Below are positions 15,822-23,844 of a DNA stretch of 64,000 bases, piece after piece. The translations under genes and the position numbers were made by a program. The first letter of the stretch is position 1; every line of letters begins with the position of its first letter. Under the pieces are notes generated by a model, which saw nothing but the letters and a program-made list of their open reading frames with translations, was not told where the DNA came from and ran no database searches. The stretch is from Sporomusa malonica (lineage in GTDB: Bacteria; Bacillota; Negativicutes; Sporomusales; Sporomusaceae), in contig NZ_FWXI01000003.1 in NCBI RefSeq assembly GCF_900176355.1, positions 124,001 through 188,000 of the forward strand. Direction: 5' to 3'.

Positions 15822-17027
15822 TTACCTTAATTTAGTTCCCGTTTCAACCATATCACTCATAACAAAACTTGTTTTTCTTGGGCTGCACATGTAAACTCTT
15901 ATAAAAATGGATACGATACTTAACAGCGAAAACATCAGTCCCCCAAGCACAACGTACTTTATACCGATGCCGGATATAAAGAATCCGCATACCATTGTTC
16001 CCATGGTCATTCCCAGGTTAGCTGCTGTTAAAAATAATCCATTCGCAAAATCAGGCGCTTCCGGAGCTGCAGTGGCAATCCAATATTGGTTAATATTGCC
16101 CCCTATGCCGCCTAAAATTCCCCAAGCCAAAGTAATCAAAGCCATAGGCGCCGCAAACTGCCCAGTCATGAATAATACAACATAAACTGCTCCTAATACA
16201 AACGGAAAAGCCACTACTGTTTTCATCGCGTTTCTCGTAAGCAGTCTTCCGGCGATAATGCTGCCTAGAATATTTGCCAAACCGTACACCAGCAGCACGA
16301 TGCTGATTGTGTTCAAGGATAATTTTGTAATGGTTTCCAGATATTTTGCCAGATAACTAAACACCCCAAATACTGCACCATTCATTAAAATAACAGCAAT
16401 AATGGAAATCCAGGTCATTGTTTTTTTCAAAACGCTTAACTGTTCTCCGTAGGAAAGCCTTTCTTTTACCGGCATAGATGGTACAAAGAAAAATGTAGCA
16501 ACAAATGCTATAACATTTACGACAGCGAAAAACACCATTGCCATTTCCAGTGAAGCTGCCCCGGCAATAAAGTTGCTGACTGGTACGCCAATAACCATCC
16601 CTGCCGATACTCCGACAAACACCTTTGCAACAGCCTTAGGGGCTTCCTCCGGTCCGACCGACGCAGCCGCTACGGTAAACGCCAGAGAACAATAAATCGG
16701 ATGGAAAAAGGCCGGAACCACACGGGCAATCAGAGCAATCGTAAAGTTTGTCGCTAAGATCGAAACAATGTTGCCGGTAATAAAAATCCCCAATACCAGC
16801 AGCATGACCTTCTTACGATCGATCCCGGAGAACAAGAGCGGCATCGTAGGGGCGGATATGGCAACCACCAGCGCAAAGAGACTCACGAGCAGTCCCGCCT
16901 GAGATATACTAACCTGGAACCGCTCCGCCATAAAAGGCAATACGCCGATCACCCCCAGTTCCGTATTTAAAATGCCAAAAACGCCTACGGTTAATATAAA
17001 AATAAGTAAATTATTTTGTTTAATCAC
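15822..17027 (-). CDS. MFS efflux transporter
   Basis: 401 residues, twelve predicted membrane helices, major facilitator of the drug:proton antiporter-1/AraJ type. Early segments read TELGVIGVLPFMAERFQVS and SQAGLLVSLFALVVA, followed by the motif FSGIDRKKVML. It would export small organic compounds across the cytoplasmic membrane. Start is a GTG at 17027 with GGAGGGGG about seven bases upstream. It is the first gene of an operon with the MerR gene behind it and a MerR-type promoter at 17080-17110. Cargo is unknown. Confidence 0.85.
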   Translation of the reverse strand: MIKQNNLLIFILTVGVFGILNTELGVIGVLPFMAERFQVSISQAGLLVSLFALVVAISAPTMPLLFSGIDRKKVMLLVLGIFITGNIVSILATNFTIALIARVVPAFFHPIYCSLAFTVAAASVGPEEAPKAVAKVFVGVSAGMVIGVPVSNFIAGAASLEMAMVFFAVVNVIAFVATFFFVPSMPVKERLSYGEQLSVLKKTMTWISIIAVILMNGAVFGVFSYLAKYLETITKLSLNTISIVLLVYGLANILGSIIAGRLLTRNAMKTVVAFPFVLGAVYVVLFMTGQFAAPMALITLAWGILGGIGGNINQYWIATAAPEAPDFANGLFLTAANLGMTMGTMVCGFFISGIGIKYVVLGGLMFSLLSIVSIFIRVYMCSPRKTSFVMSDMVETGTKLR

Positions 17028-17079
17028 AAAATACCCCCTCCCTTTCTTTCGAAATCTTTCCTTAAGATTTTATACTTTA

Positions 17080-17110
17080 AGGCTATCACCTTGTGTTAAC
17101 TCCAGGTCAA
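17080..17110 (-). promoter_or_regulatory. MerR-type promoter, MFS-MerR operon
   Basis: Minus strand: TTGACC, a 19-base spacer with the dyad CTGGAGTTAACACAAGG, then TAGCCT. The 19-base gap, too long for normal sigma-70 use, with a centred dyad is the hallmark of MerR-activated promoters. Confidence 0.8.
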
Positions 17111-17145
17111 GTATTTTTTTAAATTTATTACAGCTACTCTATATT

Positions 17146-17310
17146 CTAATCGATCTTCAAGCCTGCCAGCCATTCCTTGATTTTTGCACTCTTGCTCTTT
17201 GCCTGATCAATCCCAAATGGCATAGCCTTTCAACATCTTAGCTTTTGGCTGCAGCTCGGAGATTTTGCTGTCTATGCCCGAAACTAAATATTTGCTCCAC
17301 TCCTTTTTCT
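17146..17310 (-). pseudogene. Flavodoxin C-terminal remnant with a frameshift
   Basis: One frame reads EWSKYLVSGIDSKISELQPK, AKMLKGYAIWD and a stop. Slipping frame continues IDQAKSKSAKIKEWLAGLKI up to the stop at 17146-17148. The layout matches the end of the exported flavodoxin at 20854-21498 (APKAQVLDELVL, DIFAWLSKVG). A MerR-type promoter still points at it from 17324-17354. The gene is dead, its control site is not. Confidence 0.55.
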
Positions 17311-17314
17311 CTTC

Positions 17315-17354
17315 TTGACTTTGAGTTTAACACCTGGTGTTAACACAAAGTCAA
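17315..17354. promoter_or_regulatory. Two overlapping face-to-face MerR-type promoters
   Basis: Plus strand: TTGACT (17315-17320), 19 bases, TTAACA. Minus strand: TTGACT (17354-17349), 19 bases, TAAACT. The whole 40 bases are a near-perfect inverted repeat around CACC-T-GGTG. The minus promoter served the dead flavodoxin gene; the plus one may add to the hydrolase promoter at 17418. Confidence 0.7.
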
Positions 17355-17417
17355 GTTTTTTGAGTAAAAGCAATTGGCACTTTATAAATTAGGAACAAAA
17401 AAAAATTACAAAGCCTA

Positions 17418-17448
17418 TTGACTTGGTGTTAACACCAGATGATACAGT
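17418..17448 (+). promoter_or_regulatory. MerR-type promoter of the exported hydrolase gene
   Basis: TTGACT, spacer TGGTGTTAACACCAGATGA of 19 bases, then TACAGT. The spacer holds the most perfect dyad of the set, TGGTGTTAACACCA. It lies 170 bases before the hydrolase start. Confidence 0.82.
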
Positions 17449-17618
17449 TTAATTGTTAATAGAAAAAAACGTTAACAAAAATAAGGTATTAAACATGTTA
17501 TCGATACTTTAACTTGTCTAGAGAGGGGGAATAAGGAATGCCAGTAAAATATATTTTGTAAAATTTATAAAGGTGAACAGAGTAATAAAATCAGAAAAAA
17601 TATTGGAAGGGGTTTAAA

Positions 17619-18671
17619 ATGAAAAAAAAATCTATTATCACACGTGGCCTCCACCTACTCACAGCGATGGCACTGGGCATGCTTGTATCCACGACCGGCG
17701 TTGCATCCGCGGCCGACTCCTCCCTAGCATGGGACAAAATCTTTCCCCAGAGTGACAAGGTAACAGTTGAGAAAGTTTCATTCAAAAACAGGTATGGGAT
17801 TACCGTTGCAGCCGATTTGTATTTACCAAAAGACATCGACGAATCAAAGAAATACGCGGCTCTTGTCATTGGGACTCCATATGGCGGCGTTAAGGAGCAA
17901 GCTGCTGGGCTCTATGCACAAACAATGGCAGAGCGCGGTTTTGTCGCAATTGCATTTGACGAGTCCTTTAACGGCGAAAGCAGCGGCGAACCAAGACATA
18001 TCTCATCGCCAGATATTTTCACTGAAGACTTCAGCGCGGGCGTAGACTATCTGGGAACGCGCCCGTATGTGGATAGAAATAAAATCGGTGCGATTGGCAT
18101 CTGTGGCAGCGGCGGATTCGCTCTTACCGCGGCACAAGTCGACCATCGCATAAAGGCCGTTGCCACCGCAAGCATGTACGACATGAGCCGCGTAATACGC
18201 AATGGCTGGAAAGACAGCATGACCGACGAACAACGCAACAAATATCTCGATCAACTTGGCGAGCAACGTTGGAAAGATTTTGAAAATGGATCCCCTCAGT
18301 TGACCTCACAATTTCCTGCTGAAATTCCATCAGAGGGACTAGATCCTATCACAAGTGAGTTTTTTGAATATTACGTAACTCCACGTGGACACCACCCAAA
18401 TTCGATAGGTGCATTTACGATTACGAGCAATATGTCTTTTATGAACTTCTCTTTGCTTGCTCATATAAAATCGATTTCGCCAAGACCAATCTTGTTCATC
18501 ATGGGTGAAAATGCACATTCGCGTTATTTTACTGAGGATGCCTACAAGATGGCTGCCGAACCAAAGGAATTGTATGTTGTCAAAGGTGCAAGACACATCG
18601 ACCTGTACGACAGAAAAGATCTCATCCCCTTCGACAAGCTCGAGTCCTTCTTCAAAGAAAATCTGAAATAG
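17619..18671 (+). CDS. Exported alpha/beta hydrolase (dienelactone-hydrolase-like)
   Basis: 350 residues. A Sec signal peptide (KKK, hydrophobic core, cleavage after GVASA near 31) sends it outside the cytoplasmic membrane. The hydrolase fold shows YGITVAADLYLPK, the oxyanion region VIGTPYGGVKEQ, DESFNGESSG, the nucleophile elbow IGAIGICGSGGFAL, and a C-terminal GARHIDLYDR with the likely catalytic histidine. The elbow is C-G-S-G-G rather than the usual G-x-S-x-G, so whether cysteine or serine attacks is unclear. GGAAGGGG lies six bases before the ATG. It is the only plus-strand gene in its neighbourhood apart from the aldo-keto reductase, and has its own MerR-type promoter. The substrate is unknown. 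Confidence 0.85.
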   Translation: MKKKSIITRGLHLLTAMALGMLVSTTGVASAADSSLAWDKIFPQSDKVTVEKVSFKNRYGITVAADLYLPKDIDESKKYAALVIGTPYGGVKEQAAGLYAQTMAERGFVAIAFDESFNGESSGEPRHISSPDIFTEDFSAGVDYLGTRPYVDRNKIGAIGICGSGGFALTAAQVDHRIKAVATASMYDMSRVIRNGWKDSMTDEQRNKYLDQLGEQRWKDFENGSPQLTSQFPAEIPSEGLDPITSEFFEYYVTPRGHHPNSIGAFTITSNMSFMNFSLLAHIKSISPRPILFIMGENAHSRYFTEDAYKMAAEPKELYVVKGARHIDLYDRKDLIPFDKLESFFKENLK

Positions 18672-18728
18672 AGATCGTGATCATAGAGAGCCTCGCGTGC
18701 CAATAGTACTTCAAATAAAACTATACGC

Positions 18729-19010
18729 TCAGACTAATTTGCCAAAAACTTTAATAGCCTGTTTCATTTTATTAATAACATCTACACCGAACGGACAGTT
18801 TTTTATACATAGCCCGCATTCTATACACTCATTTGCGCGATGTTCTAATAAATCATAATGATTTTTTAATGTTTCAGGAACCTCTTCTTGTATGTACGCC
18901 AGGTCTTTAGATTTCTGTAAAAGGCTGACCGGTAAATTGACGCTAATGATATCCTTGACCGACCGATTACTGGAAAACCACGCTGAGGGGTCTTAACGAT
19001 CAATGTATGA
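18729..19010 (-). pseudogene. C-terminal remnant of a ferredoxin-type aldo-keto reductase
   Basis: The minus strand reads DIISVNLPVSLLQKSKDLAY, then CIECGLCIKNCPFGVDVINK and GKLV before the stop at 18729. The cluster motif and the following FGVDVI...MK resemble the end of the aldo-keto reductase at 22435-23673 (CGVCVPRCPFHVDILERM). The barrel domain is gone. A possible surviving start, TTG behind AAGGAGAGG near 19010, and a MerR-type promoter at 19170-19200 remain upstream. Confidence 0.65.
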
Positions 19011-19169
19011 CCTCTCCTTCAACGTACTTTTTACAGCATTTCAATAAGCAACCTGTCTCCTATTTCACCGTTTATGTTCCTGCGCTATAATCAACATGTA
19101 AATAACGGTTGAACGCGCCCGTCAGCCACAGATACTGCCGCACGGATATCGCTTATACTTCTTAAAAGA

Positions 19170-19200
19170 AGTCTAGCATTTGGAGCTAACACCAAGTCAA
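19170..19200 (-). promoter_or_regulatory. MerR-type promoter pointing at the dead aldo-keto reductase
   Basis: Minus strand: TTGACT, spacer TGGTGTTAGCTCCAAATGC (19 bases), TAGACT. It is almost identical to the site at 30229-30259. Confidence 0.8.
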
Positions 19201-19349
19201 GCATTTTTTCGGGGAGTGCAGTTAAAACGCACTCCTCTCACAACTCAAAGGATATTCAGGAATTTCGCAGGGCTACAAGCGGGGCATGGCCACAGCCGCC
19301 GATGAACACGCAGTACCGTTAACAAGATTCATGATTTCACCGTTAACAC

Positions 19350-19380
19350 TAATAAGAGGCCAGCCGGCCTCTTATTTTTT
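19350..19380. terminator. Terminator of the second MerR gene
   Basis: AAGAGGCC (19354-19361) and GGCCTCTT (19366-19373) form an eight-base perfect stem with a four-base loop and T-rich flanks on both strands. It lies 17 bases past the MerR stop. Confidence 0.8.
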
Positions 19381-19389
19381 CCACTACCA

Positions 19390-19770
19390 CTACCTATGAC
19401 ACGGAGTTTTTTTTCGCTGCACGTATTCCTCGTTCATCCACTGAAGTTTATTATCTAGACGTTCCAGCGTTTTCTGCATATCTTCCACTCTTTTTTGGAG
19501 CAGTTGACGCTGATCGGTAATCAGTTGAATTCTTGCCTCAATTGTATCATCGCCCTTTTGATAGAGCGAAACATACTCAATCAAGACTTCAATCGGTACA
19601 CCTGCATCTCGCATGGCTTTGATATACTCGACCCAATTACAGTCTACTTCATTATAATCCCTGATCCCGCTTTTATTGCGGTTCACACGAGGAATCAATT
19701 CTATGCGCTCATAATAGCGGAGTGTATTCTGGGGAATACCAAATTTTTCACTCACTTCTGAAATCATCAT
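19390..19770 (-). CDS. MerR-family regulator, second copy
   Basis: 126 residues, clearly paralogous to the MerR protein at 15438-15794. It reads ISEVSEKFGIPQNTLRYYER, IELIPRVNRNKSGIRDYNEV and NWVEYIKAMRDAGVPIEVLI, with a C-terminal coiled coil. No ligand domain is present. AGGAGG is nine bases before the ATG at 19770. Its promoter at 19803-19833 is of the same 19-bp-spacer type, which implies autoregulation or cross-control by the paralogue. Which of the two proteins controls each of the surrounding promoters cannot be told from sequence. Confidence 0.85.
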   Translation of the reverse strand: MMISEVSEKFGIPQNTLRYYERIELIPRVNRNKSGIRDYNEVDCNWVEYIKAMRDAGVPIEVLIEYVSLYQKGDDTIEARIQLITDQRQLLQKRVEDMQKTLERLDNKLQWMNEEYVQRKKTPCHR

Positions 19771-19802
19771 GCAACTTCACCTCCTGATATCTAATTTGAA
19801 AT

Positions 19803-19833
19803 AGTATACTACTTAGCCTTAACTTCAAGTCAA
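19803..19833 (-). promoter_or_regulatory. MerR-type promoter of the second MerR gene
   Basis: Minus strand: TTGACT, spacer TGAAGTTAAGGCTAAGTAG (19 bases), TATACT, 33 bases before the start codon. The dyad is the least regular of the set (GTTAAGGC instead of GTTAACWC). Confidence 0.75.
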
Positions 19834-19893
19834 GGGTTTTTATCTAGTCGCAACCACACAATCCATACTCATTTACGAACACTTAAGGTAAAG

Positions 19894-20565
19894 TCATTTA
19901 GGGTTGGTATCTTTTACTCTTCGCAGCAAACCTAACAGAATATGCGTTATGCCGACATAACTGCCCACAATGGCAAAATGGTCCAGCAAGAACCCCCAAA
20001 GGGAAGGCTCTTCACCCCACCCCATGAAGACACGCTGCATGAGAAGCTTCTCTCCGATATCATTCGTAAAGGATGCATAGATGCCATAAATAATGACGAC
20101 GCTGGATATAATGCGGCTCATAAAGACCCAACCTAGGCTGGAGACATCAATATGCAGCCAATTCTTTAGTTTCGACATAAGTATTTCCCAATGCATCCCC
20201 AGATGGATTGCTATGAGGATAAAGCTCACGAAGGCCGCCCCCTGGTGCATATCATGCATAAAGAGATTTTCGCTCCGCATGTCTAGCGGCGCAAATACCG
20301 TCACCGAAATCAGCGCACCGGTAACGAATACCGTGACCATCGTAACCACTAAAAATAAATTAACAAGTGTCGTGAGTACACGTCTAAGACTCTGCCTCCC
20401 CTTGAAGAAGACCTCATACCAGCGTCGATTCAACACATTATGGAAAACAAACAGCAAAGCGAAAACCACCCCACCGATTTCATGGAAGGCATTTCCTGTA
20501 AAACGGTAATCCATGATCAACAGTAAAAGCACCGTCATTACTATATTCAATATATTTCTAATCAA
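19894..20565 (-). CDS. DUF4405 membrane cytochrome (flavinylation-associated type)
   Basis: 223 residues with five to six membrane helices. Histidines on the helices (HEIGGVVFALLFVFHNVLN, MHDMHQGAAFVSFILIAIHL, GMHW) would bind b-type haem, as in the DUF4405 family seen beside exported flavoproteins. It would pass electrons from the membrane pool to extracytoplasmic redox partners. Start is a TTG at 20565 with GAGGGAT about eight bases upstream. It follows the exported flavodoxin and cyclophilin-like lipoprotein genes on the same strand, but a hairpin lies between, so read-through or a separate promoter is needed. Confidence 0.75.
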   Translation of the reverse strand: MIRNILNIVMTVLLLLIMDYRFTGNAFHEIGGVVFALLFVFHNVLNRRWYEVFFKGRQSLRRVLTTLVNLFLVVTMVTVFVTGALISVTVFAPLDMRSENLFMHDMHQGAAFVSFILIAIHLGMHWEILMSKLKNWLHIDVSSLGWVFMSRIISSVVIIYGIYASFTNDIGEKLLMQRVFMGWGEEPSLWGFLLDHFAIVGSYVGITHILLGLLRRVKDTNPK

Positions 20566-20720
20566 ATCTTATCCCTCATTCATTTCTAAATAAGCCCAGA
20601 TAGAAACTCCAATTCTCAAACATGTCCGTCAATTGTGACTGCCATGCGCATGGTACACCGCCAACTTGCAATAAGAATCCGACATTGCAGTATACGCTTC
20701 GATTCAGAAGTTTCGCCACT

Positions 20721-20770
20721 ATAAATAAAGGAGATGCTTTTCCCCCAAAGAGTATCTCCTTTATTTATAA
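20721..20770. terminator. Hairpin between the flavodoxin and DUF4405 genes
   Basis: ATAAATAAAGGAGATGCTTT (20721-20740) and AGAGTATCTCCTTTATTTAT (20751-20770) pair over most of their length. T-tracts are modest, so termination may be partial, letting some transcript reach the DUF4405 gene. Confidence 0.65.
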
Positions 20771-20853
20771 AATATCTCTCGACTTCAATATTTCATTACG
20801 CGCCTTCTTACTCTGTAGAGCTTCCTTGATTCCACCATCTAAATTTTTGTATG

Positions 20854-21498
20854 TTATTCGCCAAAGCCCACCTTGCTCAGCCATGCAAAAATATCCTTTT
20901 GCTCGTATTTGCTGTTTCCTCTGAGTACGAGTTCATCCAATACCTGGGCTTTAGGCGCAAGCTTTTTGATGTCCTCCAGGTTGTGACCTGCCCCATAGCC
21001 GCCGTGCGTACAAAACGGAATAATCGTCTTACCGGCGAGATCAGATTCAGCTAAAAAAGTGGCAACCGGTGGAGCAATCGTATACCACCAAATCGGTGTA
21101 CCGACAAAAATGACGTCATAAGATGCCAGATTTTCCACTTTTGCCTTAAGCGGTGGTTTATAGCCTGACTCTACTTCCTGTTTTCCCTGCTTTTCCACCG
21201 TAGCATAGTCTGTAGAATACGGCGTCGCAGGCTGAAGCTCAAAGATATCACCACCGACGTTCTGGCGGATCTGTTCAGCAAGAATACGCGTGTTGCCCGT
21301 ATAAGAAAAATAAACTACCAAAGCCTTTTTCTTCTGAATACTTGGGGTCTTTTCACCTTTTTGTGAGGACACGGCTGCTGTCTGCTGTGGCGCCTTCGAA
21401 GTCTCCGACACTGCATCCGGTTTCTGCAGGATTCCCACAGTTGCAAACGCAATTGCCGCAAGCACCGCAAAGGCCTGTACAATATATTTTATTTTCAT
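20854..21498 (-). CDS. Exported or membrane-anchored flavodoxin
   Basis: 214 residues. An N-terminal hydrophobic segment (about 5-24) is followed by a low-complexity linker to residue 58 and then a flavodoxin_4 domain. The FMN phosphate loop is VVYFSYTGNTRILAEQI, followed by IFVGTPIWWYTIAPPV and PFCTHGGYGAGHNLEDI. Placing a flavodoxin outside the cytoplasm is unusual and implies an electron relay at the membrane surface. It sits in an operon behind the cyclophilin-like lipoprotein and before the DUF4405 cytochrome gene, under the MerR-type promoter at 22235-22265. Confidence 0.85.
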   Translation of the reverse strand: MKIKYIVQAFAVLAAIAFATVGILQKPDAVSETSKAPQQTAAVSSQKGEKTPSIQKKKALVVYFSYTGNTRILAEQIRQNVGGDIFELQPATPYSTDYATVEKQGKQEVESGYKPPLKAKVENLASYDVIFVGTPIWWYTIAPPVATFLAESDLAGKTIIPFCTHGGYGAGHNLEDIKKLAPKAQVLDELVLRGNSKYEQKDIFAWLSKVGFGE

Positions 21499-21595
21499 CT
21501 CTGCATTCCTCCAAAACCTATTTCAAACAATTACCTTCTATGGTCCAATCAACACTCTGGTCTAAAAATCTTTTTACTCATATCAAAAACTCCCT

Positions 21596-22144
21596 TCATT
21601 GATTTACAGCTTCGATCCTGACAGTAAAATCACGGTTCATTTTTGCCAGTTGCTCAAGTCCTGACGTAAAATGTCCTAGCGAGACCAAATCCTTGGAATA
21701 GCGAAAATCATGGTAGTAAATCACCAAATTTCCCCATGGAGCGAATAATGCCAAATCCCCCTCTGACGGAACTAACCCGAACGGCGCGTTTTCCGTAGAA
21801 AGCCTGCGCGGCGGATAGGCGATCTTCTCCGTGCTGTTGAAGTCCTTGAAGCTCAACGTCAGCGGTAACATGGCCACAAGGTCGCGGCTCGTTGGATTGT
21901 CGTAGAGTTCTGCAACGGCTTCGCCGCCATCAAAAGTCAGCTTGATCTTGGTACCTTGGAACGTCTTCGCAGTATCAGCAGTTGCTCCCTGCCCTGATGA
22001 TGCTGTTCCGCCTTGGGCCGAATCTGGCTGTGCGGTACCGGGGTTATTTTCTCCGCCTTTTGCCGTCTCCGGGCCACAGCCTGCCAGCGAGATAGCAAAT
22101 CCTACCATTACGGCAACGAAAACATTTAAAAATTTTTTCATCAT
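21596..22144 (-). CDS. Cyclophilin-like-fold lipoprotein
   Basis: 182 residues. A type II signal peptide ends in the lipobox LAGC with cysteine 23, followed by a Gly/Ala/Gln/Thr-rich linker to about 65. The rest fits the cyclophilin-like family: KIKLTFDGGEAVAELYDNPT, SRDLVAMLPLTLSFKDF, YPPRRLS, and PSEGDLALFAPWGNLVIYY. Genes of this family commonly neighbour flavodoxin and aldo-keto reductase genes, as here; the ligand is not known. It is the first gene behind the MerR-type promoter at 22235-22265 and is followed 97 bases on by the exported flavodoxin gene. Confidence 0.82.
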   Translation of the reverse strand: MMKKFLNVFVAVMVGFAISLAGCGPETAKGGENNPGTAQPDSAQGGTASSGQGATADTAKTFQGTKIKLTFDGGEAVAELYDNPTSRDLVAMLPLTLSFKDFNSTEKIAYPPRRLSTENAPFGLVPSEGDLALFAPWGNLVIYYHDFRYSKDLVSLGHFTSGLEQLAKMNRDFTVRIEAVNQ

Positions 22145-22234
22145 AACATAACACCCCTCTTTCTAAAAAGTAATAGCAAATTCTTGCAGGGACTGCTTAG
22201 GTAAAAACAAGCTTGGAATTTGTTTTACGTTCAC

Positions 22235-22265
22235 AGGGTATCACTTTGAGTTAACTTCAAGTCAA
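22235..22265 (-). promoter_or_regulatory. MerR-type promoter of the lipoprotein-flavodoxin operon
   Basis: Minus strand: TTGACT, spacer TGAAGTTAACTCAAAGTGA (19 bases), TACCCT. It is divergent from the site at 22372-22402 across about 107 bases. Confidence 0.82.
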
Positions 22266-22371
22266 GTCTTTTTTTATTTTAATAACAAAACTGTTTTAGA
22301 TTGATTCTGTCCAGTAAACGCCGGAGCCATAATATATGGTTGCGGCATTTTAAATTTTTCCCCAAAAATAC

Positions 22372-22402
22372 TTGACCTTGAGTTAGCTCCAAGTGATATG
22401 CT
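22372..22402 (+). promoter_or_regulatory. MerR-type promoter of the aldo-keto reductase gene
   Basis: TTGACC, spacer TTGAGTTAGCTCCAAGTGA (19 bases), TATGCT, 33 bases before the ATG. Confidence 0.82.
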
Positions 22403-22434
22403 AAATTTATTTAGTAAAGAATGGAGGCAACATC

Positions 22435-23673
22435 ATGGAACGTCGTGATTTTATCAAAGCTATGGGAGCCGGAGCCGTAGGTCTCATGCTTGGCGGCTGT
22501 AATTTTAAATCGCCTTGGTCAACTGCTGCCCCAGACAATACATCATCCAACGACAAAACTGCACCAAATTTCTCCAGTACGGTTGAATATCGTACCCTGC
22601 GGGCCGGAGCAAAAATCAGCACCATCGGCCTCGGTGCCGGTTCTCTGCATGAGTCGTCTCCGGCTCAAATCGAAAGAATGATCGCTTATGCTTCCGAGCA
22701 AGGCATCAATCATATGGATACCGTCATGTCGCACTTTGGGCCGGCAGATGCTATGGGCCGTGCACTAAAGCAACGGCGTGACAAGATGATGACGATAATG
22801 CATATCGGCGTCACGTATCCGCGCCAGACCTACACGCGGACGCGCGACTTAAAAGAGGTACAGCAGGGCTTCGAACAACAGCTCAAAGGCTTTGGCACGA
22901 ATTACAGCGATATCGGACTCATCCATTATGTTGACCAGCCTGATGATTTTGAGAGAGTGATTTCCAACGGCCTCCTGGATTACGCTCAGAAGCTCAAGCA
23001 GGACGGAACCATCCGTTACCTTGGCTTTTCTTCGCATTCGGTGGATATCTCCCGCCGCTTTCTCGAAACCGGCCTCGTGGATATCTTTATGTTTAGCCTC
23101 AACCCAGCCTATGACTTTGTTCCGGTTGATGGCAAGCTGAAGCTGTCCGAAGAGCGGCGGCTGCTCTATCAGGAGGCGGAAAAACGCGGCGCAGGAATCA
23201 CGGTCATGAAGGTGTATGGCGGCGGACGCCTGTTAAGCGACAGTTCCTCGCCGTTCGGCCGTGCTATGTCAGTGCCGCAGTGCATCCAGTACGCATTGGA
23301 TCGTCCGGCCGTTGTCTCCTGTCTGCCCGGCGTACGCAATATGGAGGATCTCACCAGTGTACTCGCCTATTATAAAACCTCGCCGGCGGATCGCGACTAT
23401 TCCTTTATCGCCAGTGCACAGCATCAGGACATGAACGGCGTCTGCATTTACTGCAATCACTGTCAGCCATGTCCTTACGGTATCGATATCGCCGCTGTTA
23501 ATAAATATTTTGACCTGGCCCAAGCCGGCGACGGACTTGCGAAAGACCACTATTTCAAACTGAGGCGGACAGCCAGAGACTGTACGTACTGCGGCGTATG
23601 TGTACCACGCTGTCCATTCCACGTAGATATACTCGAACGTATGCACAAAGCCAATGCATTCTTCGGCCGCTGA
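22435..23673 (+). CDS. Tat-exported lipoprotein aldo-keto reductase with two [4Fe-4S] motifs
   Basis: 412 residues. The N-terminus has a twin-arginine signal (MERRDFIKAMGAGAVG) ending in a lipobox-like LGGC with cysteine 22, so it is probably folded and cofactor-loaded before export. An aldo-keto reductase barrel follows (about 55-310: YRTLRAGAKISTIGLGAGS, ITVMKVYGGGRL). Two cluster motifs close it, CIYCNHCQPCPYGID and CTYCGVCVPRCPFHVD. Barrel enzymes of this kind are usually cytoplasmic; export with iron-sulfur clusters suggests a surface redox role. GGAGG is seven bases before the ATG. It is monocistronic, with a MerR-type promoter and a strong terminator. Confidence 0.85.
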   Translation: MERRDFIKAMGAGAVGLMLGGCNFKSPWSTAAPDNTSSNDKTAPNFSSTVEYRTLRAGAKISTIGLGAGSLHESSPAQIERMIAYASEQGINHMDTVMSHFGPADAMGRALKQRRDKMMTIMHIGVTYPRQTYTRTRDLKEVQQGFEQQLKGFGTNYSDIGLIHYVDQPDDFERVISNGLLDYAQKLKQDGTIRYLGFSSHSVDISRRFLETGLVDIFMFSLNPAYDFVPVDGKLKLSEERRLLYQEAEKRGAGITVMKVYGGGRLLSDSSSPFGRAMSVPQCIQYALDRPAVVSCLPGVRNMEDLTSVLAYYKTSPADRDYSFIASAQHQDMNGVCIYCNHCQPCPYGIDIAAVNKYFDLAQAGDGLAKDHYFKLRRTARDCTYCGVCVPRCPFHVDILERMHKANAFFGR

Positions 23674-23709
23674 AGATAAGCGAAAAGGAGGGCCGTTATG
23701 AACATGCGT

Positions 23710-23754
23710 AAAGGTCCATACAGCAGGTTATTTCCTGCCGTATGGACCTTTTTG
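23710..23754 (+). terminator. Strong terminator of the aldo-keto reductase gene
   Basis: AAAGGTCCATACAGCAGG (23710-23727) pairs with CCTGCCGTATGGACCTTT (23734-23751) with a single imperfect pair, then TTTG. Confidence 0.88.
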
Positions 23755-23844
23755 TCCAGATTCGTATTTCCCGTGATTACCGATAATCACGAGGATCACA
23801 TGTTTGGCCGTACACCGCTCTAATGCTTAAAGGTTGATTTCGAT

